Below, piece by piece: positions 7,960 to 16,284 of a stretch of 38,626 nucleotides of DNA (positions are counted from its first letter, which is position 1; every line of letters starts with the position of its first letter). A program made the position numbers and the translations under genes. The stretch is from Kiritimatiellia bacterium (GTDB lineage Bacteria; Verrucomicrobiota; Kiritimatiellia; RFP12; UBA1067). The notes beneath the pieces are model-generated. The model ran no database searches and had not been told where the DNA came from. It saw only the letters and a program-made list of their open reading frames with translations. The DNA lies in contig JAFRBA010000225.1 in assembly GCA_017405115.1 (NCBI GenBank), positions 1 to 38,626 of the forward strand. The letters are read 5' to 3'.

Positions 7960-9336
7960 ATGAAACGCACTAAACCAGAAATTTTCATCGAGCGAAAGTT
8001 TGAGTCGCTGCTTATAGAGTGGAAGTCAAACCCTCGCCGCCTGCCATTGATTGTTAAAGGTGCACGGCAAGTGGGCAAGACGGAATGTGTTCGACACTTT
8101 GCGGAAGGTCGTTACGAATCATTTATTGAAATCAACTTTGACCTTCAGCCTGAGTTCAGGGCAATTGTACGAGACGGGTACTCTGCCGAAAACATTGTCC
8201 GCAACATTTCACTTATAGAGCCTAACTTCAAGTTTATAGAGTCGCAAACACTGATCTTCTTCGATGAGATTCAGGATTTTCCGGAAATCGCAACCAGTTT
8301 CAAGTCGTTTGCACAGCAGGGAAAGTACGATGTAATCAGCAGCGGGTCGCTCCTCGGCATCCAGCTTAAGCGAATTGAATCCATAAGCGTCGGCTATCAG
8401 GAAAAAGCCACGATGCATTCGTTGGACTTCGAGGAGTTCTTGAAGGCGCGTGGCTACAAGTCCGGGCAGTTAGATGACTTGTACGGACATCTTCTGGACG
8501 GCAGGCCGTTCGGTGAGGCGGCCAACGCGACATTTGACCGTCTTTTCCTGGACTTCACGACATTGGGAGGAATGCCGGAGGTTGTCGAAAGGTATTTTGT
8601 GAAGGGGACGTTTGAAGGGGTGCCGGCGAGTCAGCGGCGGATTGTGGATGACTATCGTTCTGATGTGAGGAAATACGCGGAGGGTCTTGACCCGGTGCGC
8701 ATTGTGAGCGTATTCGACAGCGTTCCGGTCCAGTTGGCGAAGGAAAACAAGAAGTTCCAGCTGTCTTATGTTGAAAAGAAGGCGCGCTACAAGGATTACT
8801 GGGGGTGCGTCGAATGGCTCAACGATGCCGGCATCGTCAACATCTGCAAGTCGATGGACTTTCCTGAACTGCCAATAGCGGCACATCTTGATGCAACGCG
8901 ATACAAGCTCTACATGGCCGACAGCGGGCTTCTTGTGTCCATGCTGGACGAGGAGTCTCAGGAGGACTTGCGGCTGCGGCGCGACATCGGCACATGGAAA
9001 GGCGGTCTCTTCGAGAATGTTGTCGCAGAGGCGCTTGTAAAGTCAGGTGCAGTGCCCGCTTACTATAAAAAAGAGAATTCGACGCTTGAGATGGACTTCT
9101 TCCTACGATCCGGTGAGAATCTCGTGCCTGTCGAGGTCAAGTCCGGCAACACAAAGGCCAAGTCCATGCGCACATTGATAGACGGCGAGCATTACAAGGA
9201 TATCAAGTGGGGCATAAAACTCGTCAAGGGCAACGTCGGATTCTCCAATGGGGTTCTTACGATTCCGCATTGGTGTGCGTTCTTCCTGCGTCGCCTTGTC
9301 AAAGATCGAGCTAATTCAGGCGCACAAGGAAGATGA
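7960..9336 (+). CDS. AAA family ATPase with DUF4143 domain
   Basis: 458 residues. Walker A GARQVGKTE is at about residues 34-42 and Walker B LIFFDEIQDFPE at about 98-109, followed by the DUF4143 region. Near the C-terminus (about 376-397) EMDFF...VPVEVKSGN matches the PD-(D/E)XK-like end of this family. Such ATPases are widespread, usually solitary and of unknown role, and are often in variable genomic regions. The gene is visibly AT-richer than its neighbours and separates members of a paralogous set, which suggests transfer. It has its own promoter with the -10 placed 6 nt before the ATG, downstream of three direct repeats. Length and motifs look complete, so probably functional. Confidence 0.9.
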   Translation: MKRTKPEIFIERKFESLLIEWKSNPRRLPLIVKGARQVGKTECVRHFAEGRYESFIEINFDLQPEFRAIVRDGYSAENIVRNISLIEPNFKFIESQTLIFFDEIQDFPEIATSFKSFAQQGKYDVISSGSLLGIQLKRIESISVGYQEKATMHSLDFEEFLKARGYKSGQLDDLYGHLLDGRPFGEAANATFDRLFLDFTTLGGMPEVVERYFVKGTFEGVPASQRRIVDDYRSDVRKYAEGLDPVRIVSVFDSVPVQLAKENKKFQLSYVEKKARYKDYWGCVEWLNDAGIVNICKSMDFPELPIAAHLDATRYKLYMADSGLLVSMLDEESQEDLRLRRDIGTWKGGLFENVVAEALVKSGAVPAYYKKENSTLEMDFFLRSGENLVPVEVKSGNTKAKSMRTLIDGEHYKDIKWGIKLVKGNVGFSNGVLTIPHWCAFFLRRLVKDRANSGAQGR

Positions 9337-9361
9337 CACCAAACGAAAGAAAGTGAGGGCG

Positions 9362-10219
9362 ATGAATAAAATGACAGTTGCGGCGGCGCTGGCTGCGCTC
9401 GCCGTCGGCGCGGCGGCGGGATGGCTCGCGGCGAGGGCGTGGAGGGAGGGAAATGTGGAAACAACCAATGAAACGGCCAAGCCGCGGCGCAGGGCGCTGA
9501 TACGGTCTTCTGCGAACGCCGATGTGCAGAAGAGGATTCTGGAGAACAAGATACGCTACCTCGAAGACTGCATAGCGGCGGCGAAAGTCGGCACCGATTC
9601 TGGCGAGGGTGCCCATTCCAGCGACGGTATCGGCGGCGCTCCTCGGTCTGCCGAGGGAAATCACGAGACACACGCAGAACTCGTGGAGCGGCTGAGGAAG
9701 CTTCCAACGGAGGGTGAGCGCCTTACGGCGTGGCAACGCGCCGATGATAAAGCCCAGGAATTGATTACAGTTGGCGAGGCGCGACAGCTCATCCCCCGGT
9801 GGGCCGAACGTTCGATACTTAGCGAGAAAAAACTTCTGGAGAATCTGGACAAATCAACAGAGCTTATCGGGAAACGACTTGGAATTCTATGCGAATTCGA
9901 TCTGTCCGGGCTGAACGACGAGGAGAGGAAAGTTCATGAAGATCTCATGGATCGCCTTGCGGAATTCCCGGATGTCTTCTATACGACCCTTGTAGCCCAA
10001 CTCGAGTCGACGACCATGGGCGAATACTCGGAACGCATAAAAAAGTATTTGTCATTCTACAGGCAGGGAGTGGATCTTGAAACGGAGGAGCGGGAGATTC
10101 TCATTTCGCAGGCGCTAAGGAGCTTTGAAGTTCCTGAAGCGGAAGCGAAGGAACTGCGTTCGACATTAGACGAAGTGCGCAACGTCATCAGCTTCGGGCG
10201 TTTCATGCGAAAGGATTGA
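9362..10219 (+). CDS. Membrane-anchored protein of unknown function (paralog 2 of 3)
   Basis: 285 residues from the ATG at 9362; a second ATG at 9371 is possible. GTGAGGGCG precedes it. The N-terminal helix (MTVAAALAALAVGAAAGWLAAR) matches those of the proteins at 6929 and 10225, followed by a single GAAATGTG repeat unit encoding GNVETTN. The remainder is charged and helix-rich, with LEDCIAAAK and long Glu/Lys/Arg stretches; no domain recognised. It ends 5 nt before the third paralog, so these two are surely co-transcribed. The 25 nt after the ATPase stop hold no recognisable promoter, so expression may depend on readthrough from upstream. Confidence 0.75.
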   Translation: MNKMTVAAALAALAVGAAAGWLAARAWREGNVETTNETAKPRRRALIRSSANADVQKRILENKIRYLEDCIAAAKVGTDSGEGAHSSDGIGGAPRSAEGNHETHAELVERLRKLPTEGERLTAWQRADDKAQELITVGEARQLIPRWAERSILSEKKLLENLDKSTELIGKRLGILCEFDLSGLNDEERKVHEDLMDRLAEFPDVFYTTLVAQLESTTMGEYSERIKKYLSFYRQGVDLETEEREILISQALRSFEVPEAEAKELRSTLDEVRNVISFGRFMRKD

Positions 10220-10224
10220 CAGTC

Positions 10225-11034
10225 ATGTTTGCGAGAAACGGAATTATCATTGTTTTTGCCGCATTTGCCATCGGCGGCGCAGCGGGATGGTTTGCGGCAG
10301 GGACGTGGGGGAATTGTGGGAATGTGGAATTATGGAATTGTGGGAATGTGGAAACAGCCAATGACGGGGCGTGTCGCTTTGCGGCCGCCGGCGGCGAGTC
10401 GAAGGTGACCGAGGCCGAGCTTGCGGCGTTGAGGGACAAGGTGGCATCGCTTAAAAATGAGCTTAGCGAGTTGCTTGCCGCCAAAGGGGAAAAGTCCGAG
10501 GCCGACATGCGGGCGAAGGATGGCGATGGTCCGCAGGAGAACAGCGCCGAAGTCTCCAATGAAGAGGCCGAGGAAAAGTGCAAAACCCACGGGGAGATTA
10601 AGAGGCTCTATCCGAACGTGTGGAAGCAGAGACGCGACAAAATGGCAAAGGCGGCTACGAGGGCTCTTGGAAATTACGACAAACTGCGAAGGTTCATGGC
10701 AGAGCTTGACGTATCGTCCATGACCGAGGAGGAGCGGGAGAACCACGACCGCATTATGGAGATCTTTGCGAAGAAGTATGCTCTTGTGCGCGACAATCTG
10801 GAAAAAATCGACAATGACGCGAGGACACTTGAACAGGACAAAGAGGACAACGACGAAATCATTCGTCTTGACAAAGAAGGGGGTAAGCTCATGGCCGCCG
10901 AGCACGACGCGCTTCTGCGCATCACGGCGGAGAACCTTGGGCGGCGTCTTGGATGGACGGAGGCGGACACGTTGGAGTTCGCAGAGACCCTTCGCGCTGT
11001 CAGAGAGGTTACTTCAAGAGCCAAGGCGAAATAA
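10225..11034 (+). CDS. Membrane-anchored protein of unknown function (paralog 3 of 3)
   Basis: 269 residues. The ATG at 10225 directly follows the stop of paralog 2 and gives an N-terminal helix (GIIIVFAAFAIGGAAGWFAA). Next comes a segment encoded by five octanucleotide units (10311-10350), read as GNCGNVEL and NCGNVET with an eight-residue period. A coiled-coil-like part (about residues 55-95, EAELAALRDKVASLKNEL) and a charged helical C-terminal half follow. No family recognised. The strict preservation of the open frame across the repeat in this and the first paralog suggests that the proteins are expressed. Confidence 0.75.
   Translation: MFARNGIIIVFAAFAIGGAAGWFAAGTWGNCGNVELWNCGNVETANDGACRFAAAGGESKVTEAELAALRDKVASLKNELSELLAAKGEKSEADMRAKDGDGPQENSAEVSNEEAEEKCKTHGEIKRLYPNVWKQRRDKMAKAATRALGNYDKLRRFMAELDVSSMTEEERENHDRIMEIFAKKYALVRDNLEKIDNDARTLEQDKEDNDEIIRLDKEGGKLMAAEHDALLRITAENLGRRLGWTEADTLEFAETLRAVREVTSRAKAK
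10311..10350 (+). repeat. Octanucleotide tandem repeat inside paralog 3
   Basis: Five contiguous 8-nt units: GAATTGTG, GGAATGTG, GAATTATG, GAATTGTG and GGAATGTG, followed by GAAACAGCCAATG. A degenerate version of five units occupies 7027-7066 in paralog 1, followed by GAAACTGCCAATG, and one unit lies at 9450-9457 in paralog 2, followed by GAAACAACCAATG. Position and 3' flank are equivalent in all three genes. Confidence 0.7.
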
Positions 11035-11141
11035 GGCGGCGGTCCACTTGCGACGGCTGTGTCCCTTTTTTCGGCTGGCTTCGTATATAGCGACAGAAGG
11101 GGGCGATGGTCGTCTCCGGTAAAGACAAAAGGGACATTGAG

Positions 11142-11369
11142 ATGAAGAAGTTGGTTGTTGTGGCAATGGCTGCCGCCGCGCTCTCCGCTGCGGCAATGCC
11201 TACGGAGGCGGAGTTCGCCAAGGCGAGCAAGGACGTGCAGGCTGCGCTCAAGGCGCAGATCACGTCGTGGCAGAAGGGCGAGCTTGCCGACGGCGACATC
11301 GCGGCGCTCATGCTCATGAACGCCGAATTCGGTAGGGCGGGCTGTCCCCAGCCCGCCGCGGCGGCGTGA
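11142..11369 (+). pseudogene. Short exported protein gene, 3' end replaced by a REP-like palindrome
   Basis: 75 codons with AAAAGGGA upstream. It begins with a clear signal peptide (MKKLVVVAMAAAALSAAAMP) and continues as a plausible helical domain (PTEAEFAKASKDVQAALKAQ, then ELADGDIAALMLMNAE). The final residues FGRAGCPQPAAAA are encoded by the palindromic element starting at 11331, so the natural C-terminus appears lost. It follows paralog 3 by 107 nt. Without a homologue for length comparison the call of truncation is an inference; a functional 75-residue product remains possible. Confidence 0.55.
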
Positions 11370-11386
11370 GGACACGCAGTCCTATC
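11331..11386. repeat. REP-like palindromic element with two hairpins in an outer stem
   Basis: Outer arms GGTAGG (11331-11336) and CCTATC (11381-11386) pair with one wobble. Between them lie two perfect hairpins: GGCGGGCTG/CAGCCCGCC with a TCCC loop (11336-11357) and GCGTG/CACGC with an AGGA loop (11364-11377). The Y-shaped layout is typical of REP or small non-autonomous palindromic elements. Only this one copy was seen here. Confidence 0.65.
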
Positions 11387-11462
11387 AGGTTGTTGCAACT
11401 GTCTCAGGCGTCGCCAGCGTCTTCGTGCGAGTTGCAAGTGAACGCGGACGGTTTTTTTATGG

Positions 11463-11524
11463 TATAATACACAACAAGCGTCCGTCGACAGACGGTCGGT
11501 TGTTCTGCAAATACAGGAGAAAAC
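11463..11524 (+). promoter_or_regulatory. Promoter and hairpin leader of the MFS transporter gene
   Basis: A T7 tract precedes TGGTATAAT; the -10 hexamer is 11463-11468. The leader contains a hairpin: ACAAC (11471-11475) with GTTGT (11499-11503), inner stem CCGTC/GACGG with a GACA loop (11482-11495). CAGGAGA lies before the GTG start. The inverted repeat near the predicted start site could be an operator or a leader structure. Confidence 0.55.
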
Positions 11525-12964
11525 GTGGAAAAGGCGAAAAGGTACATGCTGTTCCTGCTGGTGATGGCTGGATGCGGCGGCATGCTGTTCGACTTCGGCG
11601 GCACCATCATCGGTCCAGCCCTTCCGTACATCGGGCCGGTGGAGGACAACCCAGGAAGCCTCGGCCTCTTCACTACGGCACAGGTCTCTCACCTCTCGAG
11701 CGCCGTCGTGATGTGCGCGGCCATCGCGTGTCTCGCGGCCGGCTGGCTCGCGGAGAAGCTGGGCAGGAAGCTGATGATGCTCGTCTCCGCCGCCGTCGCC
11801 GCGCTCGCGTGCCTTCCCATCTGCCTGGCCGAGGGGAACTACGCGATGTTCTTCCTGGGGCGCGCGATGCAGGGCGTCGCGGCCGGCTTCATAGGCGTAG
11901 TGGTGCCGATGTACCTCGCCGAGTGCCTTGACGCGAACAGCCGCGGCAAGGGCGCGGGGATGTTCCAGCTTCTGGACTTCATCGGCATAACGTTCTGCTC
12001 CGTGGTCGGGCTGGTCGTGGTCCACACAAGAGGCGCGGCGGACGACGCTGCCGTCACCGCAGCGCAGAAGTCGCTCGCGTGGAAGACGATCTTCTGGTCG
12101 AGCGCGGTGCCAGCCGTCGTGTTCTTCCTCGGCGCCCTCGGCCTCAGGGAGTCGCCGCGCTGGCTCTACCGCCGCGGCCGCAGGGAAGAGGCCCTTGCCG
12201 CGCTCGCCGCCAACAACGGCGAAGAGAAGGCGAAGGATATCCTCGCCGAGATGATGGCCGCCGACGAGGCGGAGGCCGCCGAGAAGGCCGCGCTTGCCGC
12301 GGCGGCGAAAGGCGATACGCTCTTCCAGCGCAAGTACGTGCTGCCGTTCTGCATCTCGCTCGCGATCCTCATCTGCAACCAGGCGATCGGCTTCAACGCG
12401 ATCCAGTACTTCTCCATACCGATGTTCATGAAGGCGGGCCTCTCGCAGGCCACGGCCAACGCCGCCAACTTCGTGGTATGGCTCGTGCCGATACCGGTCA
12501 CGGCCGTCGCGCTCGGCCTCGTCGACCGCAGCGGACGCAAGACGCTCCTCAAGACGGGCACGGTCGGCATGGTGGTTGCGCTTGCCGGAGTGGCGAGCAT
12601 GTTCCTGCTCCTCGAGAAGGGGGCCGTGTCCGGAGGGCTCTTCGCCGGGTGGACGACGGTCGCCGGGATCGCCCTTTTCGTCGCGTCCTTCTCGATCGGC
12701 CCGGGCGTTGTCGTGTGGCTCGCGCTCTCCGAGCTGATGCCGGGCCGCATCCGCGCGAACGGCATGGCCATCGCGCTTTTCGTGAACCAAATGGTCGCGT
12801 TCGCGATAGCAGACGCCTTCCTGCCGTGGCAGAAGGCATGTGGATACGCGACCGTGTTCTACTGCCTCGCCGGCTTCGCCTTCCTCTATTTCCTGGCCGC
12901 CGCCTTCCTCCTGCCAGAGACGAAGGGCAAGACGCTGGAGGAAATCGAGGAGTTCTGGAAGTAA
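11525..12964 (+). CDS. Sugar porter family MFS transporter
   Basis: 479 residues from a GTG start preceded by CAGGAGA. About twelve membrane helices. Family signatures: DFGGTIIGPALP in helix 1, GWLAEKLGRKL after helix 2, RESPRWLYRRGR before the central loop, an acidic Ala-rich central loop (about residues 225-265), DRSGRKTLL after helix 8, and the C-terminal PETKGKTLEEIEEFW. These are hallmarks of proton-coupled or facilitative sugar porters such as XylE/AraE-type proteins of the inner membrane. Substrate cannot be read from sequence; nearby rhamnose and arabinofuranoside enzymes make a pentose or deoxyhexose attractive. Own promoter at 11463. Confidence 0.92.
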   Translation: MEKAKRYMLFLLVMAGCGGMLFDFGGTIIGPALPYIGPVEDNPGSLGLFTTAQVSHLSSAVVMCAAIACLAAGWLAEKLGRKLMMLVSAAVAALACLPICLAEGNYAMFFLGRAMQGVAAGFIGVVVPMYLAECLDANSRGKGAGMFQLLDFIGITFCSVVGLVVVHTRGAADDAAVTAAQKSLAWKTIFWSSAVPAVVFFLGALGLRESPRWLYRRGRREEALAALAANNGEEKAKDILAEMMAADEAEAAEKAALAAAAKGDTLFQRKYVLPFCISLAILICNQAIGFNAIQYFSIPMFMKAGLSQATANAANFVVWLVPIPVTAVALGLVDRSGRKTLLKTGTVGMVVALAGVASMFLLLEKGAVSGGLFAGWTTVAGIALFVASFSIGPGVVVWLALSELMPGRIRANGMAIALFVNQMVAFAIADAFLPWQKACGYATVFYCLAGFAFLYFLAAAFLLPETKGKTLEEIEEFWK

Positions 12965-12992
12965 AGGTGAACTTTAAACGAAAGGAAAGGAA

Positions 12993-13976
12993 ATGGACAT
13001 GAAGATGTTTTTTGCGATGTCGTCCGCTGCGGCGGCCATGGCGCTCTGCGCGGTCGCCGCCCCCCCGAAGGTTGAGCCGGTCGCCGCCGGATTCCCGCAG
13101 TGGCAGGGCGTTACGCCCAAGAGCTACATACGCGGGCGCGAGATCACCGCAGCTGACCTGCGCCACCGCGTGACCATTGTGGTGGACGTGGAAGACAACG
13201 CCGACCTGCACAAGCAGCTCCTCGAGGCCGCCGGCCTCGTGCAGCTGACCGGCCTCACCAGCCTCGGCTTCGAGGGCGGCAACTGGGAGACCATGACGCT
13301 GCCGCGCGACGTGCTCATCGTCGTCTCGTGCCACGGCCTGTTGAAGAACCCCGACGCGCTCAAGACCGCCCTCAAGTCCGCCGACCAGTCCGAGGCGGCG
13401 CTCGCCGGCTACTCGTCGGCGAGGGTGCCGTTCTACGAGGGCATCTCGTTCGCAGGCGGCCCCGAGACCGAGGGGAAGCGCCCGTACATCTACGTGATGG
13501 GACCTACCGGAACCGAGCCTGTCATGCAGGGCAAGCTCGACGCCGCCGGCGTCAAGGCCGCGCGCGCGGCGGCAGTCAAGGCGAAGGCCAAGTTCAAGGA
13601 GACGCCCTGGAAGCAGTTCTACGGGACGGAAGACCCCGCGAAGTTCCCCTCGGTGGCCGCCGCCATAGCCAAGGGCAAGCCTCTCGGCCCGGTCGCCGTC
13701 GCGATCCAGAAGGATGTGCTTTCGAAGGATGCGGAGAAGGCCCAGGCGGCCCAGATCGTCAGCGACGCCCTCTCGCAGACCCGCAGCGACCTGCTCTTCC
13801 GCATCCGGCTCGAGGCGCAGGCGTGCCCCCACCGGGCGTACTACGACTTCCAGCAGCTCGTGAAGTTCTGGCCTTCGGAGAAGAAGAAGCTCGACGACGT
13901 TATGCTCAAGCTGAAGGCCATACCCGACGGCGAGAAGCTCGCGAAGATGTTCTGCAAGGCGATGGCATGGTCCTAG
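12993..13976 (+). CDS. Exported protein of unknown function, open frame interrupted by an amber codon
   Basis: 327 residues with AAAGGAAAGGAA before the ATG. A signal peptide (MFFAMSSAAAAMALCAVAA) is followed by a region (about residues 45-110) starting ITAADLRHRVTIVVDVE, which resembles the first strand of thioredoxin-like folds without an obvious CxxC; a helical second half follows. TAG at 13974-13976 ends the frame. The same frame continues uninterrupted to TAG at 14160-14162, coding a sensible helical tail (PDFICKSKGEATKIVKELQ, then IVLEKLKESKVIVIQNGALL). The full frame would be 389 residues. It may be a nonsense mutation, an assembly error (TAC to TAG) or readthrough. Located 28 nt after the transporter gene. 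Confidence 0.7.
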   Translation: MDMKMFFAMSSAAAAMALCAVAAPPKVEPVAAGFPQWQGVTPKSYIRGREITAADLRHRVTIVVDVEDNADLHKQLLEAAGLVQLTGLTSLGFEGGNWETMTLPRDVLIVVSCHGLLKNPDALKTALKSADQSEAALAGYSSARVPFYEGISFAGGPETEGKRPYIYVMGPTGTEPVMQGKLDAAGVKAARAAAVKAKAKFKETPWKQFYGTEDPAKFPSVAAAIAKGKPLGPVAVAIQKDVLSKDAEKAQAAQIVSDALSQTRSDLLFRIRLEAQACPHRAYYDFQQLVKFWPSEKKKLDDVMLKLKAIPDGEKLAKMFCKAMAWS

Positions 13977-14162
13977 CCCGACTTCATCTGCAAAAGCAAG
14001 GGGGAGGCGACGAAGATCGTGAAGGAGCTGCAGAAGATGAAGATCGTGCTGGAGAAGCTGAAGGAGTCCAAGGTGATCGTCATCCAGAACGGGGCGCTGC
14101 TGATGGATTCGCAGATAGACATGCTCATCGCGACCATTCCGGACAAGGTCGCGGGCAAGTAG
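13977..14162 (+). pseudogene. In-frame continuation after the amber codon
   Basis: 61 sense codons in the same phase as the preceding gene, followed by TAG. Codon choice keeps the GC-rich third positions of the neighbouring genes and the peptide is a plausible Lys/Leu-rich helix plus a beta-like end, so this is former or current coding sequence and not spacer. No separate start with a ribosome binding site is evident. Confidence 0.55.
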
Positions 14163-14190
14163 CGGCGGGCGGCATAGGCGCACACGCGGT

Positions 14191-14214
14191 TTTTTTGCTA
14201 TAATTCCCCGAATC
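14191..14214 (+). promoter_or_regulatory. Promoter of argB-argD, very short leader
   Basis: T6-GC-TATAAT with the -10 at 14199-14204; 10 nt separate it from the ATG at 14215, so the 5' leader would be only about 3-5 nt. No ribosome binding site is visible. Confidence 0.6.
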
Positions 14215-15075
14215 ATGGAGAAGATAGACACAGCGCAGGCCAAGGCCGCAGTCCTCACTGCGGCCCTGCCGTACATCCAGGACTTCAGGGGCTCCGTCGT
14301 GCTCATAAAGCTCGGCGGGTCGGTCATGGAGGTGGAGGAGAACCTCGAGAGCCTGATGGACGACATCGCGTTCATGAACGCGGTGGGGATCAAGGTCGTC
14401 ATAGTCCACGGCGGCGGCAAGGCCATAACGAAGGCCATAAAGATGAGCGGCCACACGCCCGCTTTCGTCGACGGGCTGCGCGTCACTGACGAACCGACGA
14501 TGGAGATCGTGCGCAAGACGCTCAACAACGTCGTCAACCCGGACATCGTCGCCCGTCTGTGCAACCGCGGCGCGAACGCGAAGCCGCTGCACGGAAACTG
14601 GATCTTCGGCGCGAAGAGGATCGCGGACCCCGACCGCGGCTATGTCGGCGAAGTGGTGCGGGTGACGGCGCGCGCGGTCGTCGAGATGCTGGACGCGCGC
14701 ATAATCCCGGTCGTCACGCCGCTGGGGACGGGCGTCGACGACGGCCACCTCTACAACATAAACGCCGACTATGCCGCCGCGGCGCTGGCCAAGGAGCTCA
14801 AGGTGCGCAAGTTCGTGCTCGTCTCCGACGTGCCGGGGGTGCTGAAGGACCCTGACGACCCGCAGACGCTGTTTTCGACGCTACACCTCGGCGACGTCGA
14901 TACGCTCAGGGCGGACGGCACGATATCGGGCGGGATGCTTCCGAAGATCGAGAGCTGCTGCGACGCCATACGCTCCGGCGTGCGCAAGGTGCACCTCGTG
15001 GACGGCCGCATGGCCCATTCGCTTTTACTTGAGATATTCACGCGAGAAGGCGTGGGAACGGAGATAACGGAATGA
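14215..15075 (+). CDS. argB: Acetylglutamate kinase
   Basis: Phosphorylates N-acetyl-L-glutamate with ATP, the second step of arginine synthesis in the cytoplasm. 286 residues, normal for the family. Amino acid kinase signatures are all present: KLGGSVME near residue 29, VIVHGGGKAI near 61, NADYAAAALAKEL near 183 and GGMLPKIESC near 241. It overlaps argD by the ATGA sequence at 15072-15075, indicating translational coupling. The -10 is 10 nt before the ATG, so the mRNA is almost leaderless. No arginine operator was identified. Confidence 0.95.
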   Translation: MEKIDTAQAKAAVLTAALPYIQDFRGSVVLIKLGGSVMEVEENLESLMDDIAFMNAVGIKVVIVHGGGKAITKAIKMSGHTPAFVDGLRVTDEPTMEIVRKTLNNVVNPDIVARLCNRGANAKPLHGNWIFGAKRIADPDRGYVGEVVRVTARAVVEMLDARIIPVVTPLGTGVDDGHLYNINADYAAAALAKELKVRKFVLVSDVPGVLKDPDDPQTLFSTLHLGDVDTLRADGTISGGMLPKIESCCDAIRSGVRKVHLVDGRMAHSLLLEIFTREGVGTEITE

Positions 15076-16271
15076 GCAACAAGACCCAGGAGATACTCGA
15101 CCTCTACAAGTCGAAGGTGATGCCGACCTACGCGCCGTCAGTGGTGATTGCGTCGGGCAAGGGGATTACCGTGCGCGACGTGGACGGTCGCTCCTACTAC
15201 GACTTCACGTCCGGGATAGGCGTGCAGGCGGTCGGCCACTGCCATAAGAAGGTCGTCGAGGCCATTCAGTCGCAGGCGTCGACGCTGACGCACTGCTCTA
15301 ACCTCTTCGCCAACGAGCCCGCCACCAAGCTGGCGAGCAAGCTCGTCAAGCTCTCCGGCCTCGGCGGCAAGGCATTCTTCTGCAACTCCGGCGCGGAGGC
15401 CAACGAGGCCGCCATCAAGCTCGCCCGCAAGTGGGGCGCCGCGAACGGAGAACGCTACGAAATCGTCACCATGCGCCAGGGCTTCCACGGCCGTACGCTC
15501 GCGACCGTCGCCGCGACGGCGCAGGCGTGGTGCCAGGAGGGCTACGACCCTCTTCCGACCGGCTTCGCGTATGCGGACTACAACAACCTCGAGTCCGTCA
15601 AGGCCGCGGTCAACGAAAAGACCGTGGCGATAATGCTCGAGGCCGTGCAGGGCGAGGGCGGCGTGACGCCTGCGACCGACGAGTTCATGAAGGGCGTCCG
15701 CGCGCTGTGCGACGAGAAGAAGCTCCTCATGATCGTCGACGAGGTGCAGGCGGGCTTCGGCCGCGCCGGCACGTGGTTCGCCTGGCAGGGCTATGACGTC
15801 AAGCCCGACATGTTCACGCTCGCAAAGGCCCTCGGCGGAGGCCTGCCGATGGGCGCGCTCATCTCCAACGCCGCGCTTGCGGACGTGCTGAAGGCGCCGT
15901 CCCACGCGTCGACATTCGGCGGGAACCCCGTTTCCGCCGCCGCAGGCCTCGCCGTCATCGACGTGATAGAGGGCGAGGGCCTCCTTGAGAACGCCGTAAA
16001 GGTCGGCAACCTGCTCCGCGAGGCGCTTCAGGGCTTCGTCGACAAGTACGACAAGCTGCTCGAAGTGCGCGGCAAGGGCCTTATGCTCGGCCTTGTGGTC
16101 GACGGCGACGTGAAGCCTATCCTCGAGGCCCTTCAGTCGCAGGGGCTTCTCGCGCTCTCCGCAGGCAAGAACGTCGTGCGCTTCCTGCCGCCGCTCACGC
16201 TCGGAGAGGACGACCTCGAGGATGCCGTGGACATGATGTCCGACGCCCTCGACGAAGTCTTCGGCGGGTGA
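15072..16271 (+). CDS. argD: Acetylornithine aminotransferase
   Basis: PLP-dependent class III aminotransferase, converting N-acetylglutamate semialdehyde and glutamate to acetylornithine and 2-oxoglutarate; it may also serve lysine synthesis. 399 residues, typical length. Visible signatures: YYDFTSGIGVQAVGH near the N-terminus, FCNSGAEANEAAIKLAR for cofactor phosphate binding, the MLIVDEVQAGFGR-like segment with the PLP-ring aspartate, and the Schiff-base lysine in TLAKALGGGLPMG (about residue 251). Overlaps argB by 4 nt. Convergent with the minus-strand gene, with only 13 nt between the stop codons. Confidence 0.95.
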   Translation: MSNKTQEILDLYKSKVMPTYAPSVVIASGKGITVRDVDGRSYYDFTSGIGVQAVGHCHKKVVEAIQSQASTLTHCSNLFANEPATKLASKLVKLSGLGGKAFFCNSGAEANEAAIKLARKWGAANGERYEIVTMRQGFHGRTLATVAATAQAWCQEGYDPLPTGFAYADYNNLESVKAAVNEKTVAIMLEAVQGEGGVTPATDEFMKGVRALCDEKKLLMIVDEVQAGFGRAGTWFAWQGYDVKPDMFTLAKALGGGLPMGALISNAALADVLKAPSHASTFGGNPVSAAAGLAVIDVIEGEGLLENAVKVGNLLREALQGFVDKYDKLLEVRGKGLMLGLVVDGDVKPILEALQSQGLLALSAGKNVVRFLPPLTLGEDDLEDAVDMMSDALDEVFGG

Positions 16272-16284
16272 CGCCGGTCTCGCG

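Noticed and set aside
10766..14748. Long open frames on the opposite strand in this region and throughout the GC-rich genes
   Set aside because: They mirror the codon bias of recognised genes on the other strand and have no family features or start signals.
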